Origin: Parasporobacterium paucivorans DSM 15970
Lineage (GTDB): Bacteria; Bacillota; Clostridia; Lachnospirales; Lachnospiraceae
Assembly (NCBI RefSeq): GCF_900141895.1
Contig: NZ_FQYT01000005.1
Location: forward strand, 62,001-126,000
DNA: 64,000 nucleotides
Reading direction: 5' to 3'
The translations under genes and the position numbers were made by a program. Below the pieces are notes generated by a model, which saw only the letters and a program-made list of their open reading frames with translations, was not told the DNA's origin and made no database searches. This document shows positions 44,216 to 52,821 of this stretch, one piece after another. Every line of letters begins with the position of its first letter. Positions within the stretch are counted from its first letter, which is position 1.

Positions 44216-44502
44216 CATTTTATCAGATGATTCCCATGGTCCTTTTATTGCAGTCTCGTTCTCATTAAAATCTCATTTAAGACGATTATAATCATTAAAT
44301 AATATTTACGAAAGGCTGATTTGGAGATTACTCTCTTTTTTTTGTATTTGCTTAACAAAAAGACGAGAAATATTGGTATAATAACACCATGTGCATTATC
44401 CAGGTAATGCAGATGTTTGTGGTAAGGCCATCTCATATTTATATTAGCGCAAAATTTAGGATAAACGAATCATAGAAAAAATAAATTTATAGGAGTCATA
44501 AC

Positions 44503-45615
44503 ATGATAAAAAATTTATTGATTATTTCCTCAGACCATACCGGACATGGACATAAAAGCATAACGGAGGCATTGTGTGAAGAATTTGCACAATATGAAGA
44601 TTTGAAAGTTCATATTTTTGATGGGTTTTCATTCGGAGGGAAGCCTTTGCTCCAAGTGGCAAAATCATATGGGCCAATTACCAGAAACGCCAAAGATCTA
44701 TGGAAAATAATCTGGAAAATAACTCTGGCGCAGCCTTCATTAATTAACGATGCCATAGAAATAATCATAAAGGAAAATCTGTTAGAGGTGCTGGAGAAGG
44801 TAAAACCCGACATGATTCTAACGGTTCATCCGAATTTCAATGGTTCTGTACTGAATGTGCTGGAACACAACAACCTCAAGATTCCGTTCATCACCCTCCT
44901 GGCGGATTTGGTAAATATAACACCATTATGGGCTGATCCCAGAGCGGATTATGTTATTTGCCCTACCTTTGAAGCCAAAGAAGTATGCATGCGATTAAAT
45001 GTGGAAGAGGAAAAGATAAAGGTTTTGGGATTCCCGGTGCGATCGAGGTTTTATAAGGATGAGGCGGGATCACAGGAAGAAAAGGAATATAAATCGGACA
45101 GACCTTTGAAATGCCTGGTCATGAGCGGGGGTGAAGGCTCTGGAAATATGAGCAGAATAGCTTCGATTCTCCTAGATAATTTTAATTGTACAGTAAAGAT
45201 TGTCGCTGGTAAGAATATTGCAGCAAGAAGGAGACTGGAGAGTGCTTTGCTGGGGAAATATGGGAAAAGGGTTGAGATATATGGGTTTATCAATCATATT
45301 CAAGACCTAATGATGGATTCAGATATTGCCATTACAAGAGGAAGTCCTAATGTCATGATGGAGGCAGTATCCTGCAACGTCCCACTTGTAATTGTAGGTG
45401 CGTTACCTGGACAGGAGGAAGGAAATCCAGATTATGCTTTGAAAAATGATCTTGGAGTGGTTTGCAAAGATGAGGGAAATCTGCAAAAAGTGATCAGTGA
45501 TTTGCTTTCTGATAATGCCAGGAAATTGAATCTAATAAAAAAATCTCAAAGACAGTATTCTAATCCTGATACAGCCAAGAACATAGTTGAGTTTATTCTG
45601 GGGTTGGAAATATAA
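44503..45615 (+). CDS. MGDG-synthase/UgtP-like glycolipid glycosyltransferase (GT28)
   Basis: A 370-residue protein. The N-terminal MGDG-synthase domain has LIISSDHTGHGHKSITEAL and a stretch DMILTVHPNFNGSVLNVL; the C-terminal GT28 domain has VMSGGEGSGNMSRIAS, IYGFINHIQDLMMDSDIAI and the donor-binding TRGSPNVMMEAVSCNVPLV with PGQEEGN. These features match diacylglycerol glucosyl- or galactosyltransferases such as UgtP and MurG relatives. It acts at the inner face of the membrane. It opens a run of seven same-strand, lipid-related genes. The sugar donor is probably UDP-glucose or UDP-galactose. Usual length is about 380-400 residues. Confidence 0.85.
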   Translation: MIKNLLIISSDHTGHGHKSITEALCEEFAQYEDLKVHIFDGFSFGGKPLLQVAKSYGPITRNAKDLWKIIWKITLAQPSLINDAIEIIIKENLLEVLEKVKPDMILTVHPNFNGSVLNVLEHNNLKIPFITLLADLVNITPLWADPRADYVICPTFEAKEVCMRLNVEEEKIKVLGFPVRSRFYKDEAGSQEEKEYKSDRPLKCLVMSGGEGSGNMSRIASILLDNFNCTVKIVAGKNIAARRRLESALLGKYGKRVEIYGFINHIQDLMMDSDIAITRGSPNVMMEAVSCNVPLVIVGALPGQEEGNPDYALKNDLGVVCKDEGNLQKVISDLLSDNARKLNLIKKSQRQYSNPDTAKNIVEFILGLEI

Positions 45616-45637
45616 AGGGAAAAACTATGGAGGTGTA

Positions 45638-47038
45638 ATGGCATTCAATAGAAAAAAAATTAGAATAATATACACCATAAGTGTGTTTATAGGCTTGGCA
45701 GCCTTCGACAATATTGTTATCGGACTTTTTCCGCCGTTGTTTTCACTGATTGCAAAAGATTTCGATGTGCATGTTTCGGCTTTAGGATATGTATCAGCAG
45801 CCAATATACTGGTTACCTGTGTATCGTCTGTCTACTGGGGATATCTGGCTGGGAAAGGAAACCGTAAAAAATATATAATAATTGGTACGGTCATTTGGGC
45901 AGTATCGGTCTTTCTGACATCGTTTTCCAGAAACTATGCACAGCTTCTTGTTTTACAGATATTTACCGGGGTAGGCTTGGGGTGTATAGCGTCCATAGGA
46001 TACAGCATATTAACCGATTATATACCTAACAGGTACAGAGGAATGCTTTTAAGTCTTTGGGGCATGTCGCAGGGTTTTGGCGGGATTGCAGGAGCATTGA
46101 TGGCATCGTTGATAGCTTCTTCGACAAGCTGGAGAATTCCTTTTGAAATCGTAGGTGTGATCGGTTTTCTTCTTTTACCCTTATATTTGTTTGTAAGAGA
46201 ACCGGATATGGGTGAATCGGAACCTGAATTGAAAGAACTCAAGGAAAAAGGACTTAATTATAACTACAAAATTGAAATTAAACAGCTGAATGGAATCATT
46301 TCAAAGCCTAGTAATATCTGGCTCCTTTTTCAGGGTTTTTTCATGAACATTGCAACGGGTACTCTGATCTGGCTTCCTACATTATATATATCTAAAATAG
46401 AGCATGCCGGATTCAGTGTCCAAACCGCTGTTATTGCCTCAGGATATCTTTTTGCCATGTTCCAGCTTGGAGGCCTTACATCTTCGTATTTCGGACATCT
46501 GGGCGATGTTTTCCAGCGCAGAACGTATAAGGGAAGAGCATATCTGGCTGCAATCGCTGTTTTTCTGGCCGCACCTGCATATATAGCGATGTTTATGATT
46601 CCGATGAAGAATTTATCACTGCCTGATAATGGCAATCAAATCATGGTATTGTTGCAGCTTTTGAAGGAAATAATCCTGAATCCGTGGCTTATGCTGATGT
46701 TCGTACTATCCTTTGTCGCAGCGGCAGCCCAGTCGGCCAATACCCCTAATTGGATGGCGCTCATAACGGAAGTAAACCTTCCGGAACACAGAGCCACGGT
46801 TTTCAGCCTGGCTAATCTCATAGGCGGTATTGGGAGGACAATTGGAAACGCAGGGGTAGGCATTGTTCTGGCATATGTGTCCGGTTTTACAAATGAACCA
46901 AATAATTATATAATTACATTAGTCTTATTCCAGGTAATTTTCGTCCCGGCAGCGCTGTGCTATCTAAAAATGGCCAGGTTCAATGTGATTGATATAAAAA
47001 GGGTCAGGTTTACGCTGCGACGAAGGGGTAGATCTTAA
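45638..47038 (+). CDS. MFS transporter, Spinster-like candidate lipid transporter
   Basis: About 466 residues with 12 transmembrane helices. The N-terminal half has AAFDNIVIGLFPPLFSLIAK, GYLAGKGNRKK between helices 2 and 3, and ILTDYIPNRYRGMLLSLWGM, a layout like Spns/Spinster-type carriers. Between helices 6 and 7 is a charged loop (EPELKELKEKGLN). GGAGGTG precedes the ATG by about 4 bases. It lies between a glycolipid-making GT28 and further envelope genes, which fits the idea of a lipid or glycolipid flippase (as LtaA, another MFS protein, is in lipoteichoic acid synthesis). That function is inferred from context only. Confidence 0.78.
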   Translation: MAFNRKKIRIIYTISVFIGLAAFDNIVIGLFPPLFSLIAKDFDVHVSALGYVSAANILVTCVSSVYWGYLAGKGNRKKYIIIGTVIWAVSVFLTSFSRNYAQLLVLQIFTGVGLGCIASIGYSILTDYIPNRYRGMLLSLWGMSQGFGGIAGALMASLIASSTSWRIPFEIVGVIGFLLLPLYLFVREPDMGESEPELKELKEKGLNYNYKIEIKQLNGIISKPSNIWLLFQGFFMNIATGTLIWLPTLYISKIEHAGFSVQTAVIASGYLFAMFQLGGLTSSYFGHLGDVFQRRTYKGRAYLAAIAVFLAAPAYIAMFMIPMKNLSLPDNGNQIMVLLQLLKEIILNPWLMLMFVLSFVAAAAQSANTPNWMALITEVNLPEHRATVFSLANLIGGIGRTIGNAGVGIVLAYVSGFTNEPNNYIITLVLFQVIFVPAALCYLKMARFNVIDIKRVRFTLRRRGRS

Positions 47039-47059
47039 TAATGAAGGGTGGCGGAGATT

Positions 47060-47551
47060 GTGAATAGATCGCCTGAAAAGATAAATGGTCTGGATATCGG
47101 CTTCTATGCAGGATTGGCCATCAAAGCTATAAATGCGCTGATTGAATTTGTCGGCGGTTTAATGATGATTGTTCTGAATCATGATTGGCTCAACAGGCTT
47201 ATACGGCTTGTCGCCATTCCTGAATTAAGAGAAGATCCAAATGATTTTATAATGAATTACCTCGTAAGGTTAGGACAAAACCTTTCAATCAACTCACAGC
47301 ATTCCGTTGCCATATACATGCTGCTGCATGGAATAACCAAGCTGATAGTAATATGGTTTCTGTGGAAGAAAAAAACGTGGGCATACCTTCCGGCGGTGGC
47401 CGTATTCGGACTTTTTATTGCTTACGAAATATACAGCTATGTACATACCCAGTCACCAATTATGGTTCCAATCATCATTATCGATGTGGCGATAATTGTT
47501 TTGATAATTTTAGAATACATACGGTTGAAAGCAGGAAAAGAAAAAAAGTGA
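47060..47551 (+). CDS. DUF2127-like membrane protein
   Basis: About 163 residues with four transmembrane helices: FYAGLAIKAINALIEFVGGL, a middle helix with SVAIYMLLHGITKLIVIWFL, YLPAVAVFGLFIAYEIYSYV and IIIDVAIIVLIILEYIRL. HGITKL followed by W-x4-K-x2-AY matches DUF2127 proteins. The start is ambiguous: GTG 47060 (GGAG 3-4 bases upstream) or GTG 47048. It begins about 20 bases after the MFS gene and ends 9 bases before the metallophosphoesterase, so it is part of the operon. Function unknown. Confidence 0.75.
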   Translation: MNRSPEKINGLDIGFYAGLAIKAINALIEFVGGLMMIVLNHDWLNRLIRLVAIPELREDPNDFIMNYLVRLGQNLSINSQHSVAIYMLLHGITKLIVIWFLWKKKTWAYLPAVAVFGLFIAYEIYSYVHTQSPIMVPIIIIDVAIIVLIILEYIRLKAGKEKK

Positions 47552-47560
47552 GGTGTGACT

Positions 47561-49042
47561 ATGAAAATGAAAAAAATCATCAACATAGCTATAATTACCT
47601 TATGCGTATGCCTTGCGGCCGGGATAGGTTCCTTTATATACAATACTGTGAGTTCGTATAAAATAAACAACGACTTTGCAAGCATCCCGCTTCAATTTAA
47701 TCCGGACGATTCTTCATCAACCTATCAAATGGGAAATGCAGAAGTCACCGTTTATGGCGGTTTTATCAAAGGAATCCAAAAGGAAAAAAATGGATCAGAA
47801 AGCCTTGTCATTAGGGCGCTGTCACCTTTGCCGTCTTTGAAAATCAAGGGAAAGACAGCGCAAAATATCTCATTGAGACTTGAAAACATAAACCCTGATT
47901 ATTATGCAGGCAGCATCATTGCGAACAATCTGCCGACTGCAAAGGTGACGGTCAATACCTTGCAGCTAAGTGTAGCATTGCATGCCGGTGAGAGTATCGA
48001 CATCGAACCGGTAGAGCCGGCGGGAAAACATAAATATCTGATACTTGGGGATAACCGGGATGGATATGACATATTTGCACAGATTATTCAGCAGTCAAAT
48101 GCATTAGAGCCTGTATTTGTTATCGATAATGGCGATCTTGTATTCAGCGGGAAAGCAAACCAGTACCGATTGTTCAATAAAACGGTGGGAAACCTCTCCA
48201 CAACGCTTTGCACGACTCTGGGCAACCACGACATCCGAGGAAATGGGCGTAACACCTATACCATGTTGTATGGTCCTGCCTATTATTCTTTTGATTTCGC
48301 AGACAGTCATTTTGTGTTTTTGGATTCATCACCGGGATGGGCCCAAAAACAGGCGATATCAGACAAACAATATACCTGGCTGGAAAACGATTTGAAAAGG
48401 GCACAGGGTAAACGTATTTTTGTTATCAGTCATATACCGCCAAAGGATCCGCGAAGCGGCGTGACAAAAAATGAAATTCCAAATTACGTAAATGAGATTA
48501 AAAATAATGCGAGCTGGCTGGAGCAGAAATTAAATAACTACAGTATAAGCAAAAGCATGAATCACGGGTTTCAGGATCCGGTGGAGGCGGCTAAGTTTGA
48601 AAACCTGATGAGCACCTATCACGTGGATACGGTGTATCTGTCACATATCCACAGCTATATGGAGTACACCAGGGACGGCGTGCGTTATCTTATAACTGGA
48701 GGTGCAGGGGCAGAGCTTTTAACGGAAAACAGCTATTACCATTATATTATCGAAAATCTTGGTGATTCCAAGGCTGCGACAATCGTGGAGCTTCCTTCAC
48801 CGGCGAACACCTATCTTGCGAGGTATGTGGCAACAGTACAGCTGTTTGCAAATGCGATGTACGAAGAGAATCCGGCTGCTGTTGTTCTGATAATTGCAGG
48901 CACTGTTATAATCCTGCTTTTATTGATCGTTAAAATCTATCTGTGGAAAAGAAAACCATTTAACACCCTGGGAAGATGGCTGCTTGATATCGGAAAATAT
49001 GCAGTGAAACGGTTTAAGGAGCTGTTTGGAAATAAAAAATAA
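47561..49042 (+). CDS. membrane-bound extracytoplasmic metallophosphoesterase
   Basis: A 493-residue protein with an N-terminal transmembrane helix (5-26), a beta-rich N-terminal part, a calcineurin-like phosphoesterase domain (about 160-400) and a C-terminal helix (about 440-462) with a basic cytoplasmic tail. Catalytic motifs are intact: LGDNRDG, DNGDLVFSG, LGNHDIRG, ISHIPPKD and LSHIHSY. The active site would face outside. The likely substrate is a phosphate ester or diphosphate in the envelope, for example a lipid diphosphate, but this is inference. It is a clear paralog of the domain in the 49711 gene, which has lost these residues. GAGGTG lies 6 bases before ATG 47561. Confidence 0.88.
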   Translation: MKMKKIINIAIITLCVCLAAGIGSFIYNTVSSYKINNDFASIPLQFNPDDSSSTYQMGNAEVTVYGGFIKGIQKEKNGSESLVIRALSPLPSLKIKGKTAQNISLRLENINPDYYAGSIIANNLPTAKVTVNTLQLSVALHAGESIDIEPVEPAGKHKYLILGDNRDGYDIFAQIIQQSNALEPVFVIDNGDLVFSGKANQYRLFNKTVGNLSTTLCTTLGNHDIRGNGRNTYTMLYGPAYYSFDFADSHFVFLDSSPGWAQKQAISDKQYTWLENDLKRAQGKRIFVISHIPPKDPRSGVTKNEIPNYVNEIKNNASWLEQKLNNYSISKSMNHGFQDPVEAAKFENLMSTYHVDTVYLSHIHSYMEYTRDGVRYLITGGAGAELLTENSYYHYIIENLGDSKAATIVELPSPANTYLARYVATVQLFANAMYEENPAAVVLIIAGTVIILLLLIVKIYLWKRKPFNTLGRWLLDIGKYAVKRFKELFGNKK

Positions 49043-49084
49043 CAGATTGCAATGAAAGCTGAATAAAAAAGGATGTGAGAAAAG

Positions 49085-49684
49085 ATGGAGACGAAAAAAC
49101 CGAAATATAATTTTATGAAATTCAGTTCATATATAGGCTTGGCAGCAGTCGGTATCTTTGTGTTTTACGGTTTTCGGACGGGAATGTTTTCTTCGGCTGA
49201 AAATTTCCACAAATTTATCGTCGGTTTTGGTGTGTGGTCAGCCTTAGTGTTTGTAATAATCCAGATTATTTCAGTTGTTGTCCCCCCGTTGCCCACATCA
49301 ATCGGAGGTATTGCCGGTATTATTGCTTTCGGACCGTGGTTGGGATTTTTATATAGTTATATCGGTATCTGCATCGGCTCCGTTTTTGCGTTTATGCTTT
49401 CAAAGAGATTTGGGCAGAAATTCGTGAAAGGCATGGCTGGTGGGAAAGCCTATGACAAATATATAAGCTGGGCCGGGAGGGGAAAGAAGTTTGACAGAAT
49501 GTTTGCTCTGGCTATTTTCTTTCCCGGAGCCCCGGATGATCTGTTATGCTATATTGCAGGCCTGACGGAAATGCACCTCAAAAAATTTATTTCAATAATT
49601 GTACTTGGAAAGCCGATGTCAATAGCCGTATATAGCCTGGGACTCACCACGGCTGCCCATTATATCTTTTCGTTGTTTAAATAA
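49085..49684 (+). CDS. TVP38/TMEM64-family (VTT) membrane protein
   Basis: A 199-residue protein with five or six helices. IISVVVPPLPTSIGGIAGII and FGPWLGFLYSYIGICIGSVF followed by LSKRFGQKF are typical of the VTT core, and FFPGAPDDLLCYIAGLTEMH is the second conserved region. Members of this superfamily scramble or flip phospholipids or undecaprenyl phosphate. It lies between a phosphoesterase and a glycosyltransferase fusion, which supports a lipid-translocating role. GATGTGAG-like ribosome site upstream is weak. Confidence 0.9.
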   Translation: METKKPKYNFMKFSSYIGLAAVGIFVFYGFRTGMFSSAENFHKFIVGFGVWSALVFVIIQIISVVVPPLPTSIGGIAGIIAFGPWLGFLYSYIGICIGSVFAFMLSKRFGQKFVKGMAGGKAYDKYISWAGRGKKFDRMFALAIFFPGAPDDLLCYIAGLTEMHLKKFISIIVLGKPMSIAVYSLGLTTAAHYIFSLFK

Positions 49685-49710
49685 ATGAAAATGTGGAAGA
49701 GGTATGGACA

Positions 49711-51924
49711 TTGAGCAGAAATATGTTGAAAAATCTGATATACAGTGCATCGGTAATTCTTATCATCATCATATCCTATAAAGTATATCTGTCATTTCAT
49801 GAATCGGATTTTAAAAACAGAAATTATGAAAATATTAAAATGATAAACAGCGGTGAAGAGGCAGGTGTATTTTCTTTTGCAGTAGAGGGATCGATTGAGA
49901 ATTCAATAGATGTATTTCAAAATGAAATCATACAAAATATCAATTCGCACAAGGATATTGCCTTTAATATTTCGACCGGTGATGCGGTGCTTGACGGTTC
50001 CGAAGATAAATACAGGATATTGAATACTGCCTTAAAAGGACTTAACGTGCCATCCGTCATCGGTATAGGGAATTCCGAAATATCGGATGGAGGAGCAAGG
50101 CTGTTTTATAAACATTTCGGACCCTATTACTTTTCCTTTGTTTATGGAGGCAGTTATTTTATTTTCATTGATACAACCGGGACGACCGCGTTTGATCTGC
50201 AGGAATCCTGGCTATCTGATGAATTGATAAAAGCAGATGATTACAGTCATATTTTCGTGATTATGGACAAATCTCCTTTGAAACAGGATGCAATAAAAAA
50301 TAAAGACTTTAGAACATTTCTTGTCGATAAATTTTCAGAGCATAAAGTGACTGGTGTGTTTACGAATGGAAATGCATTCGAGGAAAATATCGAGAAGGGT
50401 GTAACGTATTATTCCAGTGGCGGAGCCGGCGGACTGATGCTGAATGCTTCGGCAACAGGTGATTATCATTATCTGAAGGTGGATGTCACACCGGGTGGAG
50501 CAGTCGTAAAACCTGTTGATATTCTCACTGTTTCCAAAAATCCCTTCATAAAAATGATAGAGGGTATTTGGATTTATATTCATTCTGTTTTCTATGCACA
50601 ATTTGTGAATTTATCGCTGGGGATTTTTGCAGTCTGGCTTATCTTTTTGATTATGTACAGAAAAGTTTCAAAAGACGTGAATTACTACAGGGATTTCAAC
50701 CGTACTCATAAAAGCATTGATTTGAACAGAAAATTAAACATTGCTATGTTTACAAATAACTATCTGCCTTTTGTCGGAGGTGTGCCTGTCTCTGTCAACA
50801 GACTTGCCACAGCATTGCGTAAAAAAGGAAACAGGGTGGTTATATTTGCCCCCTATTACCCCGGTGCAGATGACAGCAACGATGATGTTGTTCGCTGTAA
50901 GCTTCTTCGCTATAAAAAAACGGACAAATTCAGCTTTGCAATTGCGAATATTTATTCGAAACAAATCAGTAAAGAATTCGACAAATATGATTTTGATGTC
51001 ATTCATGTCCACCATCCATTTTGGATGGGTAAAAAAGGCCTGAAATTAGGAATCAAAAAAAATATTCCAGTAATTCTGACATACCATACGCGTCTGGAGA
51101 TGTATGCGCAGAACATGCCTATTTTTAAATTGACATTTAAAAATATACTTTCACATGGCATGATCAAAAAATTTGCCCAAAAATGTGATGGCATCATAGC
51201 ACCTACCGAATCGGCCAAAGAATACCTGGAAAATATTGGTGTAAGCAGGGAGAAACTTGTGATGCCGACGGGTGTGGATTCTGAATATTATGAAAACATA
51301 GACGAATGCACAATAAAAAGCATAAAAAAAACATATGCGCCAAATGGTGAAATGCTTCTATGTTCTGTATCAAGGCTGTCCTCTGAAAAGAATATCAGGT
51401 TTCTTATAAACGGATTGAAATATATAAAAGAAAACACTCCCTTAAAGTTTAAGTGCATTATTATCGGAGACGGGCCGGATCGTGGAGATTTACAGAGTCT
51501 TATAGATGAATATTCGTTAAAGGATTACGTTCTTTTGATTGGAACGGTCAATCAGAATGAAATACCGCGATATTATCTGGCATCGGATTTATTCGTCTTC
51601 AGTTCCCAGTCTGAAACCCAGGGAATGGTGCTTCTGGAAGCAATGTCAGGAAAATGTCCCGTTGTCTGTGTACGGTCAAGCGGAACGGATGATATGGTCA
51701 GAAATGGGTTCAATGGCTATAAGACATCCCCTGATATAACGGAATGGGCAGAAAAGGTAATGTACCTGATCGAAAATAGAGAAATTCTTGAAAAAATGAG
51801 CATGAATGCATTCAAATACTCAAAGGAATTTACGCTGGACAAAATGGCAGAGAATGTTTCTATGTTTTATAAAAAACTGATAAGTGTACATGAAAATGAG
51901 ACCAGGGAGAACGAAAATGTTTAA
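49711..51924 (+). CDS. transmembrane fusion: inactive phosphoesterase-like domain + GT4 glycosyltransferase
   Basis: About 737 residues: N-terminal transmembrane helix (about 7-25), an extracytoplasmic domain (30-285) homologous to the phosphoesterase at 47561, a second helix (about 300-322), then a cytoplasmic GT4 glycosyltransferase (340-730) with FTNNYLPFVGGVPVSVNRLA, VIHVHHPFWMG, PTGVDSEYY and the EX7E motif ETQGMVLLE near residue 635. In the phosphoesterase part the metal ligands are lost: GNSE (S122) replaces GNHD, MDKS (D186) replaces SHIP, and NGN (219-221) replaces HIH. The GT4 part resembles diacylglycerol or glycolipid glucosyltransferases. TTG 49711 has AAGAGG 8 bases upstream. 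The next gene overlaps by 8 bases. Confidence 0.87.
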   Translation: MSRNMLKNLIYSASVILIIIISYKVYLSFHESDFKNRNYENIKMINSGEEAGVFSFAVEGSIENSIDVFQNEIIQNINSHKDIAFNISTGDAVLDGSEDKYRILNTALKGLNVPSVIGIGNSEISDGGARLFYKHFGPYYFSFVYGGSYFIFIDTTGTTAFDLQESWLSDELIKADDYSHIFVIMDKSPLKQDAIKNKDFRTFLVDKFSEHKVTGVFTNGNAFEENIEKGVTYYSSGGAGGLMLNASATGDYHYLKVDVTPGGAVVKPVDILTVSKNPFIKMIEGIWIYIHSVFYAQFVNLSLGIFAVWLIFLIMYRKVSKDVNYYRDFNRTHKSIDLNRKLNIAMFTNNYLPFVGGVPVSVNRLATALRKKGNRVVIFAPYYPGADDSNDDVVRCKLLRYKKTDKFSFAIANIYSKQISKEFDKYDFDVIHVHHPFWMGKKGLKLGIKKNIPVILTYHTRLEMYAQNMPIFKLTFKNILSHGMIKKFAQKCDGIIAPTESAKEYLENIGVSREKLVMPTGVDSEYYENIDECTIKSIKKTYAPNGEMLLCSVSRLSSEKNIRFLINGLKYIKENTPLKFKCIIIGDGPDRGDLQSLIDEYSLKDYVLLIGTVNQNEIPRYYLASDLFVFSSQSETQGMVLLEAMSGKCPVVCVRSSGTDDMVRNGFNGYKTSPDITEWAEKVMYLIENREILEKMSMNAFKYSKEFTLDKMAENVSMFYKKLISVHENETRENENV

Positions 51925-52594
51925 TGATATATTTGAAAAAACCGCGGTTACGGTTATGAAAAAGTATATTGAATTCGTATATAATACAAGTAATGTAAGG
52001 ATATGTGGGAATAAAGACATTTTCAAAAAAAATTCAGAGGAAAGGGTGGTAGCTCTATTTTGGCATGGCGACAGTTACTGCCTTTACCCCGCACTGAGAG
52101 GATCCGACATGTACATTATTACAACAAAAGATAGAAGAGGAGACTACATCTCAGACATATGCAGCTATTTTGGCTACAAGACGATAAAGGTGCCCGATGC
52201 ATCCGATGGAGGACAATATATATTCAAAATTGGAAAAACTATCGCAGAAGGAGATGTTTCTAACATTGCCATATCGGCTGACGGGCCGCTTGGCCCATAT
52301 CATGTGCCGAAAGACTTTGCAATTGCCACGGCGGCTCTGACAAAAAGAAAGCTGCTCCCCATAACAATAGATGTGAGAAGAAAAATTGAGCTGAAGAAAA
52401 GGTGGGATGATTTTAAGATTCCCTTGCCGTTCAATGAAATAACAATTCATCTTAACGAACCAATTGAAGTTACCAGGGAAGACCGGAAAGAAAAATTTTC
52501 AACGCTGAAAAAAAACATCAGAATAATTATGGAAACCAAAAGGGAGACTGTTCAAGATCTGATTTACTTGACAAAACAGCAATCGAAATGGTAA
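51917..52594 (+). CDS. lysophospholipid-acyltransferase-like protein (DUF374)
   Basis: About 225 residues. VVALFWHGDSYCLYPALRG, IITTKDRRGDYISDICSYFG, and the second motif ISADGPLGPYHVPKDFAIAT followed by ALTKRKLLPITI match the DUF374/LPLAT family, relatives of lipid A acyltransferases. Such enzymes transfer an acyl chain onto a lipid. ATG 51917 overlaps the stop of the GT4 fusion, with GGGAGA upstream, so translation is coupled. It ends the glycolipid operon. The next promoter begins inside its 3' end. Confidence 0.85.
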   Translation: MFNDIFEKTAVTVMKKYIEFVYNTSNVRICGNKDIFKKNSEERVVALFWHGDSYCLYPALRGSDMYIITTKDRRGDYISDICSYFGYKTIKVPDASDGGQYIFKIGKTIAEGDVSNIAISADGPLGPYHVPKDFAIATAALTKRKLLPITIDVRRKIELKKRWDDFKIPLPFNEITIHLNEPIEVTREDRKEKFSTLKKNIRIIMETKRETVQDLIYLTKQQSKW

Positions 52595-52597
52595 CAT
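52568..52597 (+). promoter_or_regulatory. promoter for the riboswitch transcript
   Basis: TTGACA (52568-52573), an 18-base spacer and TAACAT (52592-52597) place a transcript start near 52604, ahead of the riboswitch. The -35 lies in the last codons of the acyltransferase gene. Confidence 0.6.
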
Positions 52598-52635
52598 TTA
52601 CGCATCTAGTTGCACTGCATATAAATCTACAGTAC

Positions 52636-52741
52636 AAACTGAGCAGGCGATGAACTTTTGTATAAGTTCGTGGGGCTGGGCCGACAAGGCAGCAGGTGCA
52701 TAAAACCTGTGGGACAGTAATATGTTCCACGGGTTTTTTTA
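52636..52741 (+). promoter_or_regulatory. NiCo (czcD-type) Ni2+/Co2+ riboswitch with terminator
   Basis: The aptamer (52636-52720) matches the NiCo consensus as I know it: ACTGAGCAGGC at the 5' side (ACTG 52638-52641) pairs with CAGT (52715-52718) to form P1; GAACTT/AAGTTC forms P2 (52652-52669); a GC-rich P3 follows with a GGCAGC end; P4 is CAGGT/ACCTG (52693-52709). The conserved GGGACAG closes it. A 13-bp terminator hairpin (52703-52715 with 52724-52736, then T run) uses the same bases as P4 and GGGAC. Metal binding should therefore stop the terminator forming and switch on the P-type ATPase 81 bases downstream. Confidence 0.9.
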
Positions 52742-52821
52742 TACCTATTTTTTGGACATAGATGGATAATGCAATGCCATAGTGAAATCATTAAAAGTGA
52801 ATGGAATGGGAGAAAACCAGT

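Noticed and set aside
44391-44477. 28-codon open frame in the gap before the GT28 gene
   Set aside because: No ribosome site and no resemblance to known small proteins; the 287-base gap holds an A/T-rich stretch and a 7-bp dyad only.
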